Positions 1-13,323 are shown, counted from the first letter of the stretch. The stretch: 64,000 bases of DNA from Sinotaia quadrata (GCA_028829895.1 CM054179.1:34017117-34081116); one strand, 5' to 3'. Notes: a model not told the origin generated them from the sequence alone. Translations and numbers: made by a program.

Positions 1-215
1 AGCAGCATCAACAATTCATAACAACAGAACGCCAAGCAGCAACAACAGAACATTGTCCCAAAAGAAAAATATGACACCCATCACAACACATCAGACAACA
101 ACAGTGACAACAACAGAATCAACAACAGCAGCAACAGCAGAATCAACAACAGCAGCAACAACAACAATGCTAACAAAACCACCACCGACAACAACAATGA
201 CAGCAATGGCGGCCC
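1..215. repeat. AAC/AGC-rich trinucleotide region
   Basis: Imperfect AACAAC/AGCAGC and ACCACC stretches. The open frames across it are compositional. Confidence 0.75.
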
Positions 216-1560
216 AGTGAACAGCAGTTCTCATTGGATACTTTAATCACCCCATTGTAAACATGATTCAACTGCTGATCGGTCACGTATACTGGCCGCC
301 AGCGCCCGCCTTCTTGCATCCCAATGGACACCGAGGACAACCATGAGACCAGCACCACCACCAACAATGATAACACTACCATGAGGAGAAAAAGAGGTTA
401 AATATTCCGGGCACGCGTGCACGCTAAGTATAGACTTAACCCATGGATTTCCAGACTGAAATCCGCCATTGTCGGCCAAACTTTCTTTTGCAATTAAAGA
501 GCGCACCAAACGCAATGCTTTATAGACAGTCAGCAACACACATGGACACCACAGTCTACAGAAACAGAGGAAACGTACAGCAACACCCTTCAAAATATAG
601 ACAACACAACTTTCAATGCTACAATCACCAGATTCAAGAAATACAACTACATGCTTCTACATTCAACAGGGGATTTTTTTCTCTCCAGAACTTCACATCT
701 ACAACAACATGCGACAAATACCTCTACCAACACAACACAAATCTTCCCTCTCCAGAATCCAGTGAAGAGAGGAAGTCCTCCAGAAGTAACCCAAGACCGA
801 AAATATTTCATGATAAAAAGTTTACTGCGGCTTCTGAGGAGAGATGTCAGCAAGAAAAAAAATATATTCTTTACTCTTTGTAAACAAATCTTTGGGCGTG
901 TGTTAAGACTGGGTCCTTCCCTATCACGGTTTGTACATGGAACTAAGGTGACCATTGGTTAGAAAAGGTAAAGACGTCTCTGTATTGTGTGAATGGTTAG
1001 GTTTTATTAGGAATGTTATATTATTTGAAACATATTTAACTTTTATCTGTTGCAGAGGCACATGCCAAAATAAATATTTATCAATACACTAATTTGCGGC
1101 ACACATTGACACTGCACTTACCCGTGTTTCAGGGTTTTTGGTTTCAGTCTCTCTTTATTCTGAAATCTATGATGTGGGCTTTGGGTGCCTGATTCTGATG
1201 TTATTCATGACATGTCCTAATTTTGAGTGTCGACCAGTGTGACATAACTTGTGCCAGCACAATGAAACTGAAGCTAAGTCCTGATTGTGAACAGTGACTA
1301 TAGTGTGAACAGTTACTACAGTGTGAACAATGACTACAGTGAGAGTTATTTGCTGATGATGAGAAACATGGACAGATTATATTTGCTTATTCATTGTAAT
1401 ACTGTTAAACTTTTCTTGATTAAATTTTAATTAATTATTCAGTCACGTTTATCTATTAGTATAATGTAACTTCTTTTGTTGTAATAGTAACTAGTAGTGT
1501 TAATCTAATGATTGTGTTTTATTCTCTCACCATATATCTATTGTATATCTATTGTATAAT
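216..1560. other. No gene recognised
   Basis: The frame 443-883 (146 codons) is rich in Gln, Asn, His and Ser with no known domain, and 651-962 overlaps it in another frame; neither is convincing. A short direct repeat, AGTGTGAACA-TGACTACA, occurs three times at about 1287-1345. The rest is AT-rich. Confidence 0.5.
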
Positions 1561-1568
1561 GTCTATTT

Positions 1569-1587
1569 CTCGGTTTAAATAACCGAG
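1569..1587. other. Small perfect hairpin (7 bp stem, 5 base loop)
   Basis: CTCGGTT-TAAAT-AACCGAG. It is followed by GAATTGACATTGGCGCACCC, whose TGGCGC could be a tRNA primer-binding site after an LTR end, but no element body was recognised. Confidence 0.45.
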
Positions 1588-1846
1588 TGGGAGTCGTGAA
1601 TCGAATTGACATTGGCGCACCCGCATATCATCGTAACAGTTGCAGATATGCATAATTAATCGGTCGTCCATACTCTGCATCGGCACTTGTAGATTTTTAT
1701 ATAATTAACTATTGCTAATATTTGGTATAATTCATTATTCATTATAATTTTCACCTAGAGTACAGCGGTGACGAAATATTGCCAAGGATTTATGTAGTTT
1801 CCCATCATGAAATATTTCTTAAACACAAATGGACAGAAAGAAAGGG

Positions 1847-1847
<1 letters not shown>

Positions 1848-1931
<84 letters not shown>
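1848..1931. repeat. (GA)n microsatellite
   Basis: About 84 bases of nearly perfect GA. Confidence 0.99.
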
Positions 1932-1933
<2 letters not shown>

Positions 1934-2512
1934 GGTAGGCAGACATATATTAGAGAAATATAGAATAAAGGCAAAGGGCATAGAGGGGCAAATATAGATG
2001 CAGATGTGTGACAAAGAGAAAGAAGGACTAGAGTGAAAATGCAGAGAGAGGCACAGAGGAGAGTGAGAGTGACAGACGCAGACGCGGAGACAATGACATG
2101 AGGTAGACAAAATATATAGAAAACGACAAACGAGTAAACTGAGAAAAAGGATTTAATAGAGAGTTAAAATGAGAAGAAAAGAATACATTGCGATAAAGAG
2201 AATGAACAAGTCAGACATAAAGAGTAAATGCAGGCAAGTTCCCAGGTAAAGGAGTCTCGAGGGACGGTAACCCGCCGATATGATAGAGTCCATAAGGTTT
2301 TTTAAAAACAATACCGAGTTACGTCATCTATTTCGTACTTACGAATCGAGGTGACGTAGTCCGACATGGATGAACCGCAGAAGTACGCTGCCATATGCAT
2401 TGGGCATCACTAAGACATAAGAATAGACGCCATTAGCATACGAAATCAAGTTATGAATGTCTTTAAGAACGGATCGTGCTCGTAACACAGACTAACTCCT
2501 GAAAGAGATGAA
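1932..2512. other. Purine-rich then unique sequence, nothing recognised
   Basis: AGAGAAAG-rich to about 2220, then a more complex segment (2250-2420) with two TGACGT/ACGTCA-like words. No coding signal. Confidence 0.5.
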
Positions 2513-2636
2513 GTGCAGAGATACACTGACATCAGACTGACAGATCATAGATACACTGTCATCAGACTGACAGATGTTAGAGTTGCACTATAATCAGTTT
2601 GACAGATGTCAGATATAAACTGTCATCAGACTGAAA
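2513..2636. repeat. Diverged ~32 bp repeat, 3-4 copies
   Basis: The core is ACTG(A/T)CATCAGACTGACAGAT. Confidence 0.7.
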
Positions 2637-3100
2637 ACATATACCATCAGCAGGTCGATAGACGATATTTTATCTCACAGAAAGATGATTTCGGCAGATA
2701 TATGAATAAAGGTTCTAGAGACAGTCAGCAGACAGACATGTCCGACAGGCGGTCATCGTTGTTACTGGTAGGACAGCAGAACATAAATACATATTTCTTT
2801 GCTTTAGGCGGCAGCTGTCCGATCCTATGGCCTTTAGCTCGTTAATCTTTCGAGAGTGGTAGCTAATCAGAGTATTAAACAGGTACAAGAAAGGGCGTTA
2901 AGTCGTGTCTGCACAATGAAAGAGTGAGAGTTGTTAGGTATCGAGTTTGTATTTTAGGAAATGCCGCTTCACTTTAAAAAAAAAAAAATATCTTGTTCCT
3001 TTAGAAACGTACCGTTTAAACTTAGTATTTTATTCAAAATTAATTCCTTTATATAATATGTTATTTTTAAAAGTCACGGACGTAATATTGTATTCAGAAT
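2637..3100. other. No gene recognised
   Basis: Short open frames only (2606-2845, 2947-3147), AT-rich, with a 12-base A run near 2978. Confidence 0.5.
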
Positions 3101-3430
3101 ACACTCACTGGATTCGAATCTCTAAGTTTATTACTATAGGTGCGTAAAGGATAAAACTGACTACACATAACTGTGATTGGAATATCCAAGTTTGTTACTT
3201 TAGGTAATAATTAAAAATGACTTCATATATCTGTATGATTGGAACGTCCAGGTTTGTTACTATAGATACATAATTTAAAATGACTTCATATAACTATATG
3301 ATTGGAAATTCCAAGTTTGTTACGAAGGTGCATAGTTAAAAATTCACATAACTGTACGTTTGGAAAGTCCTACCTTGGTACTATAGAGAAATAGTTAAAA
3401 ATGACTTAGTATAGCTGTATGTTTGGAATA
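3100..3430. repeat. Diverged ~62-68 bp tandem repeat, about 5 copies
   Basis: The core is CCAAGTTTGTTACTATAGGT, then AAAATGACTTCATATAACTG. Confidence 0.8.
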
Positions 3431-3498
3431 TCAGAGACTAAAAAACATTGCACAAAGCAAACGTTGCAAAGGCGAGCACGCTACATACTGCAAGCAGC

Positions 3499-3770
3499 AC
3501 CACCTAAGTTTATCAATACTGCTTAAGGCGAGCAACTCACATGAGGTAAGCAGTTGTGTACTAGCTGAAAAATACTACACAAGGCAATCAATACTGCTTA
3601 AGGCGAGCAACTCACATGAGGTAAACAGTTGTGTACTAGCTGAAAAATACTACACAATGCAATTAACACTGCTTAAGGCGAGCAACTCACATGAGGTAAG
3701 CAGTTGTGTACTAGCTGAAAAATAATACACAAGGCAATCAATACTGCTTATCTGAAAAATACTGTACAAG
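3499..3770. repeat. 75 bp minisatellite, about 3.5 copies
   Basis: CAATACTGCTTAAGGCGAGC recurs at about 3514, 3589, 3664 and (partial) 3739. The frame 3423-3725 is only this 25-codon unit repeated. Confidence 0.95.
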
Positions 3771-4332
3771 TTAAACAACACTACAGAAGGTGAATAACTG
3801 ATTCGTCTAACCGACTTAGGCAAACAACTCTTGTTTCAAATTGTATAAGTATTCTCCGGAAAGTATTAGAATATTTCATTTTCACTGCATTTCTGTATAG
3901 GTATATTTTTTAATTTGTATTTATTTACACGTATTTCTTACTTTTATCTAATTATATAGGTTACAAACCGATATAGGAATCACTGTTTTATTCAGACAAC
4001 AGTTTCTGTTTTATTTTGAAATACTTGTATATACATTCATTTTCCACTGGTTATAGTTATTAGTATTGTATAAATTACAAACACCGGAATTATAACTGTA
4101 CATTACTTGTATATTGCTAAAGGGCAAAAAAAAAAAAGGTACAAGTGTAAAAGTCGACAATTTTGACAAAATAGTCTTATATGGCGTGTTGCAATTTTCA
4201 GCATTTATTAATTTACATCATCTGGAAAATGTAAAATATTTCGTTTATCTGAAGCAAGCTCATCAAACTCTATGTGCATATGTTTCATAGTTGTGTGAAT
4301 TTATGTATATATGTGCTATATATGCGTATGTA
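3771..4332. other. AT-rich sequence, nothing recognised
   Basis: No open frame of interest; short A run near 4126. Confidence 0.5.
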
Positions 4333-4395
4333 CGTGTGTGTGTGTGTGTGTGTGTTTTGTGTGTGTATGTATGTGTGTGTGTGTTGCGTGTGTGC

Positions 4396-4428
<33 letters not shown>

Positions 4429-4444
4429 GTTTGTGTGTGTGTAT
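4333..4444. repeat. Interrupted (TG)n
   Basis: TG runs broken by TTT, ATG and CTG. Confidence 0.95.
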
Positions 4445-4562
4445 CTATGAGGATATGTATTTTTGTATGAAATATGAAAAGAAATACACTATCCTGTTCA
4501 TCACTCTGGGATGCTATATATAAATAAATATAAATGCATTTTTCAAACGTATGAATATATAT

Positions 4563-4584
4563 GTATGTGTGCGTGCGTGCGTGC

Positions 4585-4615
<31 letters not shown>

Positions 4616-4632
4616 AGTGAGTGAGTGAGTGC
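4563..4632. repeat. Compound (TGCG)n(TG)n(GAGT)n
   Basis: GTGCGTGCGTGC, then TG, then GAGTGAGTGAGT. Confidence 0.95.
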
Positions 4633-4729
4633 GAGTTTGAAAATCAAGCATAAAATACAAAATAGTAGAACAGCATTTATATTAATTTTTAATTTTACCA
4701 TAAGCTGCAGATAGAAAGAATTGGGATAT

Positions 4730-4985
4730 TAAATTAGCCTCTGAACTTGTTTGATGGAACGCTCCCTTTCATCCTCAATGCATTTGTTACTTCTTTAGGG
4801 TAAAAGGGAACACATGCGCCGATGACGTCGTCAATTATTGTGCAATCCACCGTTTCAAATCCTGCCAGCATTCTTTTCATGAATGCATATCGATGCCAAA
4901 CAGGTCGTCGTGCAATAGAAAGATAATCTCACTTTCCCGCTCCACTGGCGATTTGGGCGTTGAGCTTGTATAATTCTCACAAACT
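4730..4985. other. Complex unique segment, candidate conserved non-coding element
   Basis: Non-repetitive and of mixed composition among microsatellites. It includes GATGACGTCGTCA, TCAATTATTGTGCAAT and AAAGATAATC, which resemble CRE, homeodomain/C-EBP and GATA sites. No open frame. Conservation is not shown here. Confidence 0.35.
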
Positions 4986-5034
4986 TTTCAACAAGTGGGA
5001 AATACCATGGAAGAAAAAGTATTTTCATGTCAAG

Positions 5035-5307
<273 letters not shown>

Positions 5308-5308
<1 letters not shown>

Positions 5309-6239
5309 ATTGTATGTTGTCACTTTTATCTCTATCTGAGTATGTTTGATTTTGTAACCATTGTTATAGACATTTAACATTTACATACAAAAAATACATT
5401 CGGTATAGAGTTAATTAATATAATACAATTACCCAAAAGGTAATATGTCGATTTTCTCTAAAGTAACTGCAGTATCAAAAAATATAACTACCTTCAATAA
5501 TGTAATACATCTTCATCTAGAAGTAAGAGCGGTTAAATATAGTCACACAGACGTGTGTGGGCGCGCGCGCATTCATAATAATAATATTGCTTATGTACGC
5601 ATAATTAGGAAGCAGATCATCACTTACATAAAATAATGCTAACGCAGATATGTTGAGTAAAGATGACACCAGAAATGGGAAATACTGATGCAACTATAAA
5701 TATATCATTGGAATTCAATTCCCTACGACAATAAGTTGATATTAAAGTCACTCTGCAGCCAATTGCTATAGTAATTTTAAATTATAATGTATTTTCAAAG
5801 ATATTAGCGAGATGAATACATATGACTCAGTACATTTATAACGGACTATACTTTCGAAACTCGTGAATGGGGAGATACGTGGATAGAAAGAGAGGGGAGA
5901 GAATAATCGCAGAAAGGGTGGGTGGGTGGAGGCAGAGAAAGTGAGAAAAGGGGAGATAAGTGAATATAACGAATCATATACACTGACGTACCGATCAATA
6001 GCCTTTGTACTCAGAAGACAGTATTTTGGATGAAGTGATGGAAAAGAAGCGAGGAAATGAGACGAAGAAAAGCAATTTACACGGAGCAACGCCAAACAGA
6101 AAGACTCGACTCATGCTTCATATATCTGGATGTGGCTCGATGAAACTACAAATTGCCACGGCCGACCCACACCCCTTATCGCAAAATGGCATTGATCCTC
6201 CGACTAACTCCCTTAATCAGGAAAGCGTAAAAAATTAAA
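5308..6239. other. No gene recognised
   Basis: A GCGCGCGC word near 5572 and purine-rich DNA at 5880-5960; the small frame 6005-6238 has no domain. Confidence 0.5.
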
Positions 6240-6480
6240 CTTGTCTGGAACCAGAACCAAGGAATCATTTTCGCTCGTGCGCTTTGATGCTTGCGGCTTG
6301 GGCACGTGCAGCGCGCGAGCGACAGGGTCATCAAGTCAGTTAATGGCGACCTTAGCACCAAAAGAGTTAATGTCGTGTGGCCAAGGGGAGGTTAATTTAA
6401 TCGCTTAACACTTTCGTTGCCCTTACCAGGGAGTAATCAGCCCAGCGAATGGAGAGAGTCTTTCGCAATGGTGATGGTGT
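6240..6480. other. GC-richer unique segment, candidate regulatory element
   Basis: Stands out in base composition: GTGCGCTTTGATGCTTGCGG holds a TCF/LEF-like CTTTGATG, GGCACGTGCA an E-box, and TTAATGG and TTAATTTAATCG are homeodomain-like. No frame or repeat explains it. Confidence 0.35.
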
Positions 6481-7440
6481 AAACGAACTCATGAGCAAAG
6501 TTGTAAATTACCAGGCTAGTGTTTAGGCTTGCTTCAATTGTTCTAGTTTTTAAATTGTTTTAGATATATTTTAATCATTGTAATGGAATGTGCACACAGG
6601 TCAGAATTTTCATATTTAAGTGTTTAATAGTTTGCATTTCTTGTGTCTCTATGTGTATCGCCAATGCATATTTCGTGTTAATGTATCCTTCATAAAACAA
6701 TTTCTTTACTGTAGATTTCATTGTAAAGATATGTTAAAAGGATCGTCAAAATTAAAAGCAAATGAGTTCACAGGCATTTCAAATTGTTCATGCTCGGCCT
6801 TCGGCCACACAGATCCCGCAAACAGTAGGCAATTTAAACTGAAATTCTAAAAATGGGGGTATAATGAGTTTAGAAAGAAATGAAATGAAAAATATTTAGA
6901 CCAATCAAAACTAAGCAATAACTGATTTCAATAAGCAGCAGAGACAACGCTGACAGACGATAAAGATTCATCAACTTCACAATCAAAGAAACAAACAAAT
7001 AAAATTAAAGTAAAATGGAAAACTGCGCTGTTCAGTAGGTCAGGAGACTAATCATAACAATATAATGAAAACAACCTGTTACAAAACATAATATGTTTAT
7101 TTCACAAAAAGTATGAAATCACCGCATTCCAGTAATATATAACAACACAGCACGTGCAACTCGAACCAATGTAGGCGTGGTTCGACCACAAACTTCCTGC
7201 TGGGAAGTCAGCGCCACCTTGTCTTGCGCCCGTGCCACGAAGTGACAGGGATGTCCTTGAGTTTCTCTTCGCAGTGGTAGGTAGCTGTAATAGCTACCTT
7301 GCGTAGAACCGAAGCTGGGTAAAGATCACCTTCAGGTGAGCATAAAGTTACTGTGTAGCTGGATACCAGGGAGTGAGTCTGTACTAAGTTAATAAGCAGC
7401 TGTCCAAACTAGTGTGACCCACAACACTTGTTTAGTGTCT
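6481..7440. other. No gene recognised
   Basis: AT-rich to 7140. The 7140-7380 stretch is more complex (GTGCGTAG-, CAGCGCCACC-type words) and could be an old transposon piece, not identified. Confidence 0.45.

Positions 7441-7527
<87 letters not shown>
7441..7527. repeat. (GT)n microsatellite
   Basis: About 87 bases of perfect GT. Confidence 0.99.
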
Positions 7528-7529
<2 letters not shown>

Positions 7530-8400
7530 CTGGGATGGGTGGGGAAAGATTTTTTTAAATGTCACTAAACATCACCAATCTTTCTCAGAAATAAGTCTTG
7601 GAGAAAAGTTACACGATTAAAAAATAGAAGAAACAATGTGATAAAAAATAACAAATTATAAATATGTGAACGTACGAGTCCCTAAACCTGTAATAGAAGT
7701 TTAAAAGTGTGAGCTTATTTGTTTGTATTCCAATCCGACTGTTGGCTTAAGTGTTGTGTTCATCATATTCTTAAAATTGTTATTGATGAATTATCATTAT
7801 CCTAATTAAATTAATTATCATGTTTCCACCTGATTCTATGTTTCCGATACCCCTTTCTCATTTAATATGAAATAACATACATAAATGTATGTTTTTTTCC
7901 ATGTGGCGGTCCTCCACGCACTATCAATTGGAAATTTGGCCCTTTGGCCTAAAAAGTTTGTGCATATGAACCATAAGTATCAACTCTGGAAAGATCAAAC
8001 GTTTTTGGGACATCTTCTAGCTTAGTATGAACAATTCCTGATGGATGAGGTAAACAAGTAATGCACATGCACAGACAATCATTAAGTAGCCAGATGACCT
8101 TAGTTACTATGCATCAGCTTTTGAGGAACTTGGCGCTATTACTAACAACAGGATATCCAGTTTTCTCAGGGAACTTAACACAAGTTCTCTTTTTAACAGT
8201 TCTTTTTTTCATACCTAATATCACATTTGCCTCTCCAACGATACTGAGTCATAGACGTTGTACATTTTCACAGTCGCCAACACTACTGATACAAGAATCA
8301 GCTTGAAATGTAAGAGTCTCTTGACATACCTTCATTAAAAAAAATAATGTTTGAGAAAATCAATGCTTCACCAAGCTCATTTTGTAACTCGTCTTGAGAC
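7528..8400. other. No gene recognised; possible transposon debris
   Basis: The 7895-8340 portion may be the 3' continuation of the minus-strand gypsy remnant at 8520-8860, but no domain could be read. The frame 8061-8306 is hydrophobic without a recognised fold. Confidence 0.4.
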
Positions 8401-8403
8401 AAA

Positions 8404-8500
8404 GGTTGTAGACATGTTGTAGCTTGATATCTAATACATGTGTTGTAGCTTGATATCTTAGACGTGTGTTGTAGCTTGATATCTTAGACATGTGTTGTGA
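8404..8500. repeat. 26 bp minisatellite, about 3.5 copies
   Basis: TGTTGTAGCTTGATATC recurs at 8415, 8441 and 8467. Confidence 0.95.
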
Positions 8501-8519
8501 ACAGACGAAGGTGGTGTCT

Positions 8520-8860
8520 CTGTCAGAGTGAGACTCGCTGGACTCAGGATTACTAGTTAGGAAATCAGCACCCAAGTTTTCAGCAATGGCAAAGATTTTA
8601 GATCTGAATGCGCTTGTTCGCCACAAAAAAGTCTGCCACATTCAGATTGCCATAGTAATTTTATATTGCATGCGTAAGATAAGTCAATTTATAGTATAAA
8701 TCCTGGTTATTAAGATAAGGCTGAAACTGTTTAACCTCCCTTACCAATGTTAAACATTCTAGCTCAGAAGTTGCTTCTGCTGAAGGAGTTTGTGCAGTTC
8801 ACTGGCGGGTCTGGAACATAAACCAGAAACACGTACTAGCTACCGCGTATCAAATCATCT
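8520..8860 (-). mobile_element. Ty3/gypsy RNase H remnant
   Basis: On the minus strand, reading from about 8800, the decayed frame gives an ECL-LVREVKQFQPYL segment, like the helix of gypsy RNase H that follows the YS-x-x-E-x-E motif, and later (8360-8641 frame) AENLGADFLTSNPE, matching the position of the N-x-x-ADxLSR motif that closes the RNase H region of gypsy elements. Stops and shifts interrupt it. No RT or integrase was recognised next to it. The call is by motif order only. Confidence 0.5.
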
Positions 8861-9349
8861 TGTGGTAAATTAATAACTATAGGTTGTATGGTTCCTTGAA
8901 TACATTTAGCTCTAATGCATTGTGTGACTTGGGACTATCACATCTTGACACATGTGATTATGGCAAATGTACCTGTGACGTAATCGGGTTTAACTCATGC
9001 AAGGAACGTTGGTATGATGCTCTGGGAGAGTTTATGATGTGTTGAGTTCACACAACAATTATTAGCATGAGTCATATGTTATAGTTGTTTCATTTCTTTG
9101 TGTTTTGCTGTTGTGATTATGAGGTAGATATAAGGCTGTTGTTTGCTTTGTGCTTAGATGGCCTGTGCAGAATAACTCTTTAGAAGAGTGTTTGATTTTC
9201 TCTTTCGCAATGTGAGAGTACATAAATGTCTCTGTTAATGCACTGAAGGTTTGGAATATATCCTGGCTTGAATGAATGTGGAGTTTCAGAAGCTGTTCCT
9301 GTATCATAATGCCTGTTACCCTCATAGATCCCACTAATATCCCTCACTT
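8861..9349. other. No gene recognised
   Basis: Complex sequence between gypsy debris and the 24 bp array; the frame 9062-9334 (minus) has no known domain. Confidence 0.4.
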
Positions 9350-9474
9350 ACTTTTCCACTGTGATATTGAGATACTTACTTTTCCACTGTGATATTGAGA
9401 TACTTTTCCACTGTGATATTGAGATTTTCCACTGTGATATTGAGATACTATTCCACTGTGATATTGAGATACTT
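9350..9474. repeat. ~24 bp minisatellite, about 5 copies
   Basis: CTTTTCCACTGTGATATTGA with 19-27 base spacing. Confidence 0.92.
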
Positions 9475-9813
9475 AACAAAATTCTCGAGTGTTTCCTACG
9501 TGTATGGCGTTCCGTGCAGAAGTGTTTGTTGTAAAGCACAGGCGAGAGTTGAAAAATACAATTAACTTCACTCAGGGTCAGATAGATATGCAGCTTGACT
9601 TCTGATAAAGCGGGCCCGTGAGGACAAAATCAACTGTCATTGCATATTTGTCCATAAGCAGTGCGACGCCATTGCCACCTAGTTAATGGTTATGATGGTC
9701 ACACAATATTTCCATTGGTAGAAAACTTCTTACTAAAGAAGAAGACAAATCCATCTTTAATCTATATTTATTGAGATCCCACCAACCCATTGTCTTTCCA
9801 ACATATGATTATC

Positions 9814-9865
9814 AATATGTGTAAGAAGGTCAATAAATTTAACAATAAATTTAATAAATCAACAA

Positions 9866-9899
<34 letters not shown>

Positions 9900-10856
9900 A
9901 TCAAAGAGCGTGAAATTTACATCACTTCACAATAATGTTCAATTAATGCTGGACGATCATTAAGTTTACCCTAGCAGAGACATAAGCAGTCAATTAACAT
10001 AAATACATAATCAAGTTCATGGATATCATCACGTAAATGAGGGTGGAGTTTCATAGAAATAGTTATAATCAATACACATAACTTGTTCAAAGACAGCGGC
10101 TGTCGCTGGCACATATTTCACAATCTTGCGGTTTGCAACAAGTCAGTACCTTTCATGTCTAGGCGAGAGTCCGCGTGCCTGTTCTAGACACATTACACAA
10201 CTGTGTAACTGTCTTTGACATGCTCTTCAAACACGCAGTAGAGAATCGACCTGAATTTCACATACCCTATCAAGCACAAGGAGTTTTCTTGATTTTCCGT
10301 CTTGTTTACTCAACACGAGGAACATTCAAAATAATCTTCATGAATTCTCGAGAACAAACTCAAGCCACAAATTTCCACCGTATTGGTACTAGAACAGAAT
10401 TCACAGGAATCAACTTACAGCAACATGTTTTACTGATAAGCTGGATGCTGGATCCACAACCAACGTAATCTAGTAGAGCACCGTATTCACTGTAGCGTGA
10501 AGTGACAACCGAAAAACGTTTGCTCAGTTCTGCAAAAGTCAAATTAAGGCAGCACTAAATTTCAGGCATATTATTTTCATCTCAACTCCTTTCTCTCTTA
10601 CAAAAAATTCTCATCTTATATATCCTGCAACAATTTCATTAGCCCGATACACACACATAGCATAATAAATATAGCATAATCAAAATTCACAAGTATAATG
10701 TACAATGTAGTCAAATTAATGAACATAAAAATAATGGTTCAGTTATATAAGCATTCTCCAATTCAAATCATAGATCAATAGAAAACATGTATGAAGTCCA
10801 TTCTTTCATTATCAGTCAGTCTACTTACCATAAGCTAACGATCGCCTTTATGACTG
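9814..10856. repeat. Dispersed repeat, copy 1 (~1.04 kb)
   Basis: Collinear with 23620-24804: shared landmarks include TTTAACAATAAATTTA, TTTACATCACTTCACAA, TTCACAGGAATCAACTTACA, CTCCTTTCTCTCTTACAAA, CAAAATTCACAAGTATAATG and AGCATTCTCCAATTCAAA. It contains a (TA)n tract at 9871-9896 absent from copy 2. Both copies lie on the 5' side of minus-strand gypsy remnants, so it may be an LTR or 5' region of that family. The open frame at 10175-10468 has no recognisable domain. Confidence 0.85.
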
Positions 10857-13323
10857 GACTTGAGTTATGTTCAATGTCAAAGAGATTAGCTTAGAGTACT
10901 TCTTCAACAAAGAAACTTCTGGTCCATCCCATTGGATGATTTTGTTATGAACAAATGGGAGACTATTATTCAGCAAACTGTTCGTCTAGTTGGAACTATT
11001 CAAGTTCTGCCTGTTTTTCGAGTTTCATTGTATCTAAAATCTAGCTTATTTGTTCAAGTTCAGTATATTCAGTTTCTCTCTGTCTGTATATTTTCTTTCT
11101 CTTCTATATCTATTTATTTTTCTACATACTCTGTTACATACCTCTTGTGGATCTCGTATTTCTACTTGCTTCTGTACATGCAAGAGTTAGTTCTGGATAC
11201 TATGCTTATTTAATTATTCCACTAGCACCAAGTGAGATAAGAGGATTTTTACCTTTAACAGTACACTAGTGATATAACACACCGATCTATGGTTCGAATA
11301 TAAATTTACTTGCACTAAATTTAATAATAAACAATAATTACAAAATATAAAAAAATTAATTGCATCATAATTCACAACAAAAATATAATTATAAACGCAA
11401 CAAATGCAAATGAGCCAGTTTAGTAGACTGTAATAAAATTAAGTTACGATCTCCACTCTTTGCTACTGTGAAAGATTGAAAGGATGAAAAAAAATATTCC
11501 AAGTATCGAGCTAAGAGATCGGAGAAAGAAAATAAACTTGAAAGAGATATGTTCAACACCTTAAGACTGACATTAGTAAAATTATATAAATAAGAGATAT
11601 TTTCAACACATTAGAACATATTAGTAAAACTGTATATTTCCAGAGCCCCTAACATGTTGATAGGGATGTACTACAACAACGCAACGTGCACCTCACACCG
11701 TAGGAAGGAATATAATCACAAATCGACCTGTTTGCTTGGTTGCACCTCATACACAACAGTAAACATGTGTATGGTTCACTCCAGTCAAACACAGTCATGC
11801 CTAGACAGATGTAATTAGTTGATAAATGAACAGAATAGTAGGATGAAAGAACTGGTGATTTAAATAATTAGATAAGACCGCTGACTCTATTGATGTTGTT
11901 ACAGTAAAGACAAAGCAATGTTTATAATTGATAAAAGAAACACACACAGCCTCTATGATCAGTTAATACTATATCAAATATTTTTTACATAGACAGAAGG
12001 AACATGCATGGCCTCTATGATAGATAATACTATATAAAATATTAAAGCTGACACAAGAGAACACCCAACTTAAATATATACTTTATCAAACATTACAGCT
12101 GAGAACTCCAGCTCAAAACTGAACACGTTAATGAGAGTCAGTTTACAAAAGTATGTACTCCCCCAAATATAATAACTTGCAATTGTCACCTTTAAAGAGG
12201 ATGATTCTTGAGCTCCTGTAATACTGCAAAGGACATTTTCCAGGCAGGTAACTGGTAACTTGGTCTAGGATGGGGAGAATGGTAGTCATTATTATCAGCA
12301 ATAATTACTTGTTCAAGCAATAAACTAGCTCAGTTTTAGCTTGTGTATAGATCTTTCTCCATACGTCCTCTTAGATTACTCTATTATGTAAAGCCATCCT
12401 GAATGAATTGAGCATTTACGGATATCTTCTAACTAACGTTTAGCAAAATTGGACACCTGAGAAACTGAGATAAACAATTAATACTCAGGTACAGACCATT
12501 CAACTAGTAGTCAAAATGCATCAATTTTCGGTGGCAAGGAAAAAAATGGAGGAAGGGGGTTGTTTTGTAAAGTTTCAATCTTGGTAACTGAATACATGGA
12601 TGTCTTGCTTTAAAAGAATGTTTTCTCCCTTCAGTTATTTCCTTTCTTTCAGTGTTGGATGCCGATAATGCCACAATATGCGAGTAAATTATTTATGAAC
12701 ATGCATATATTTTTATAATTAAATTATAATTAAATATTTATAAGTATATAATCACAATCATATGTACACGAACTCATGCAAGTATATGTGAATGTGGATG
12801 TGTCAAGATGTGACTTGATAGGAATTTGCTCTGATGAACAAAATGAAGAACTGATGAAATATTATAGTTGTGAATATATTCTGCAATATGCAGAAAACAG
12901 ATTCCATGTATATTTTCAAGTATTTGTTTTTAATGGGATTTTAAGGACCATTTGATACTAACATTTTGTTTTCATGAAACTGCATTAATTGCTTTTTATT
13001 AGTTACATAAACCGCTTCAACGTAGAAGTGATGAAGAAAATAAATGTTTACCACTTTGCACTTCCATGAATCAGTCGTCCATAACACTGCACAGGTCAGA
13101 TTACAATATTATTTAAAATTACACAAGCTTTGGATGACACATACTAAGAAGTGCAAAATAGAATACTTTTACTATAATTAGTGAACTAAAGTTGATATGA
13201 AGAATACAAATAACTAAACAGATATACAATAGTGTTACAAATACATTATTTATATTTTGACTGGTTTATTTCAATAATAAATAATTGTAAAGTGCGGGTT
13301 CGAAATGTCATATATCAGACATT
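10857..13323. other. AT-rich sequence with short local duplications
   Basis: Paired copies of roughly 55-75 bases occur near 11540-11640 (AAGAGATAT-TTCAACAC) and 11940-12060 (GCCTCTATGAT-AATACTATAT). No gene found; the frame 10932-11213 is hydrophobic and Tyr-rich without homology. Confidence 0.5.

Noticed and set aside
443..883. 146-codon + strand ORF
   Set aside because: Gln/Asn/His/Ser-rich, no known domain, overlaps a similar-length frame (651-962), and lies next to AAC/AGC repeats.
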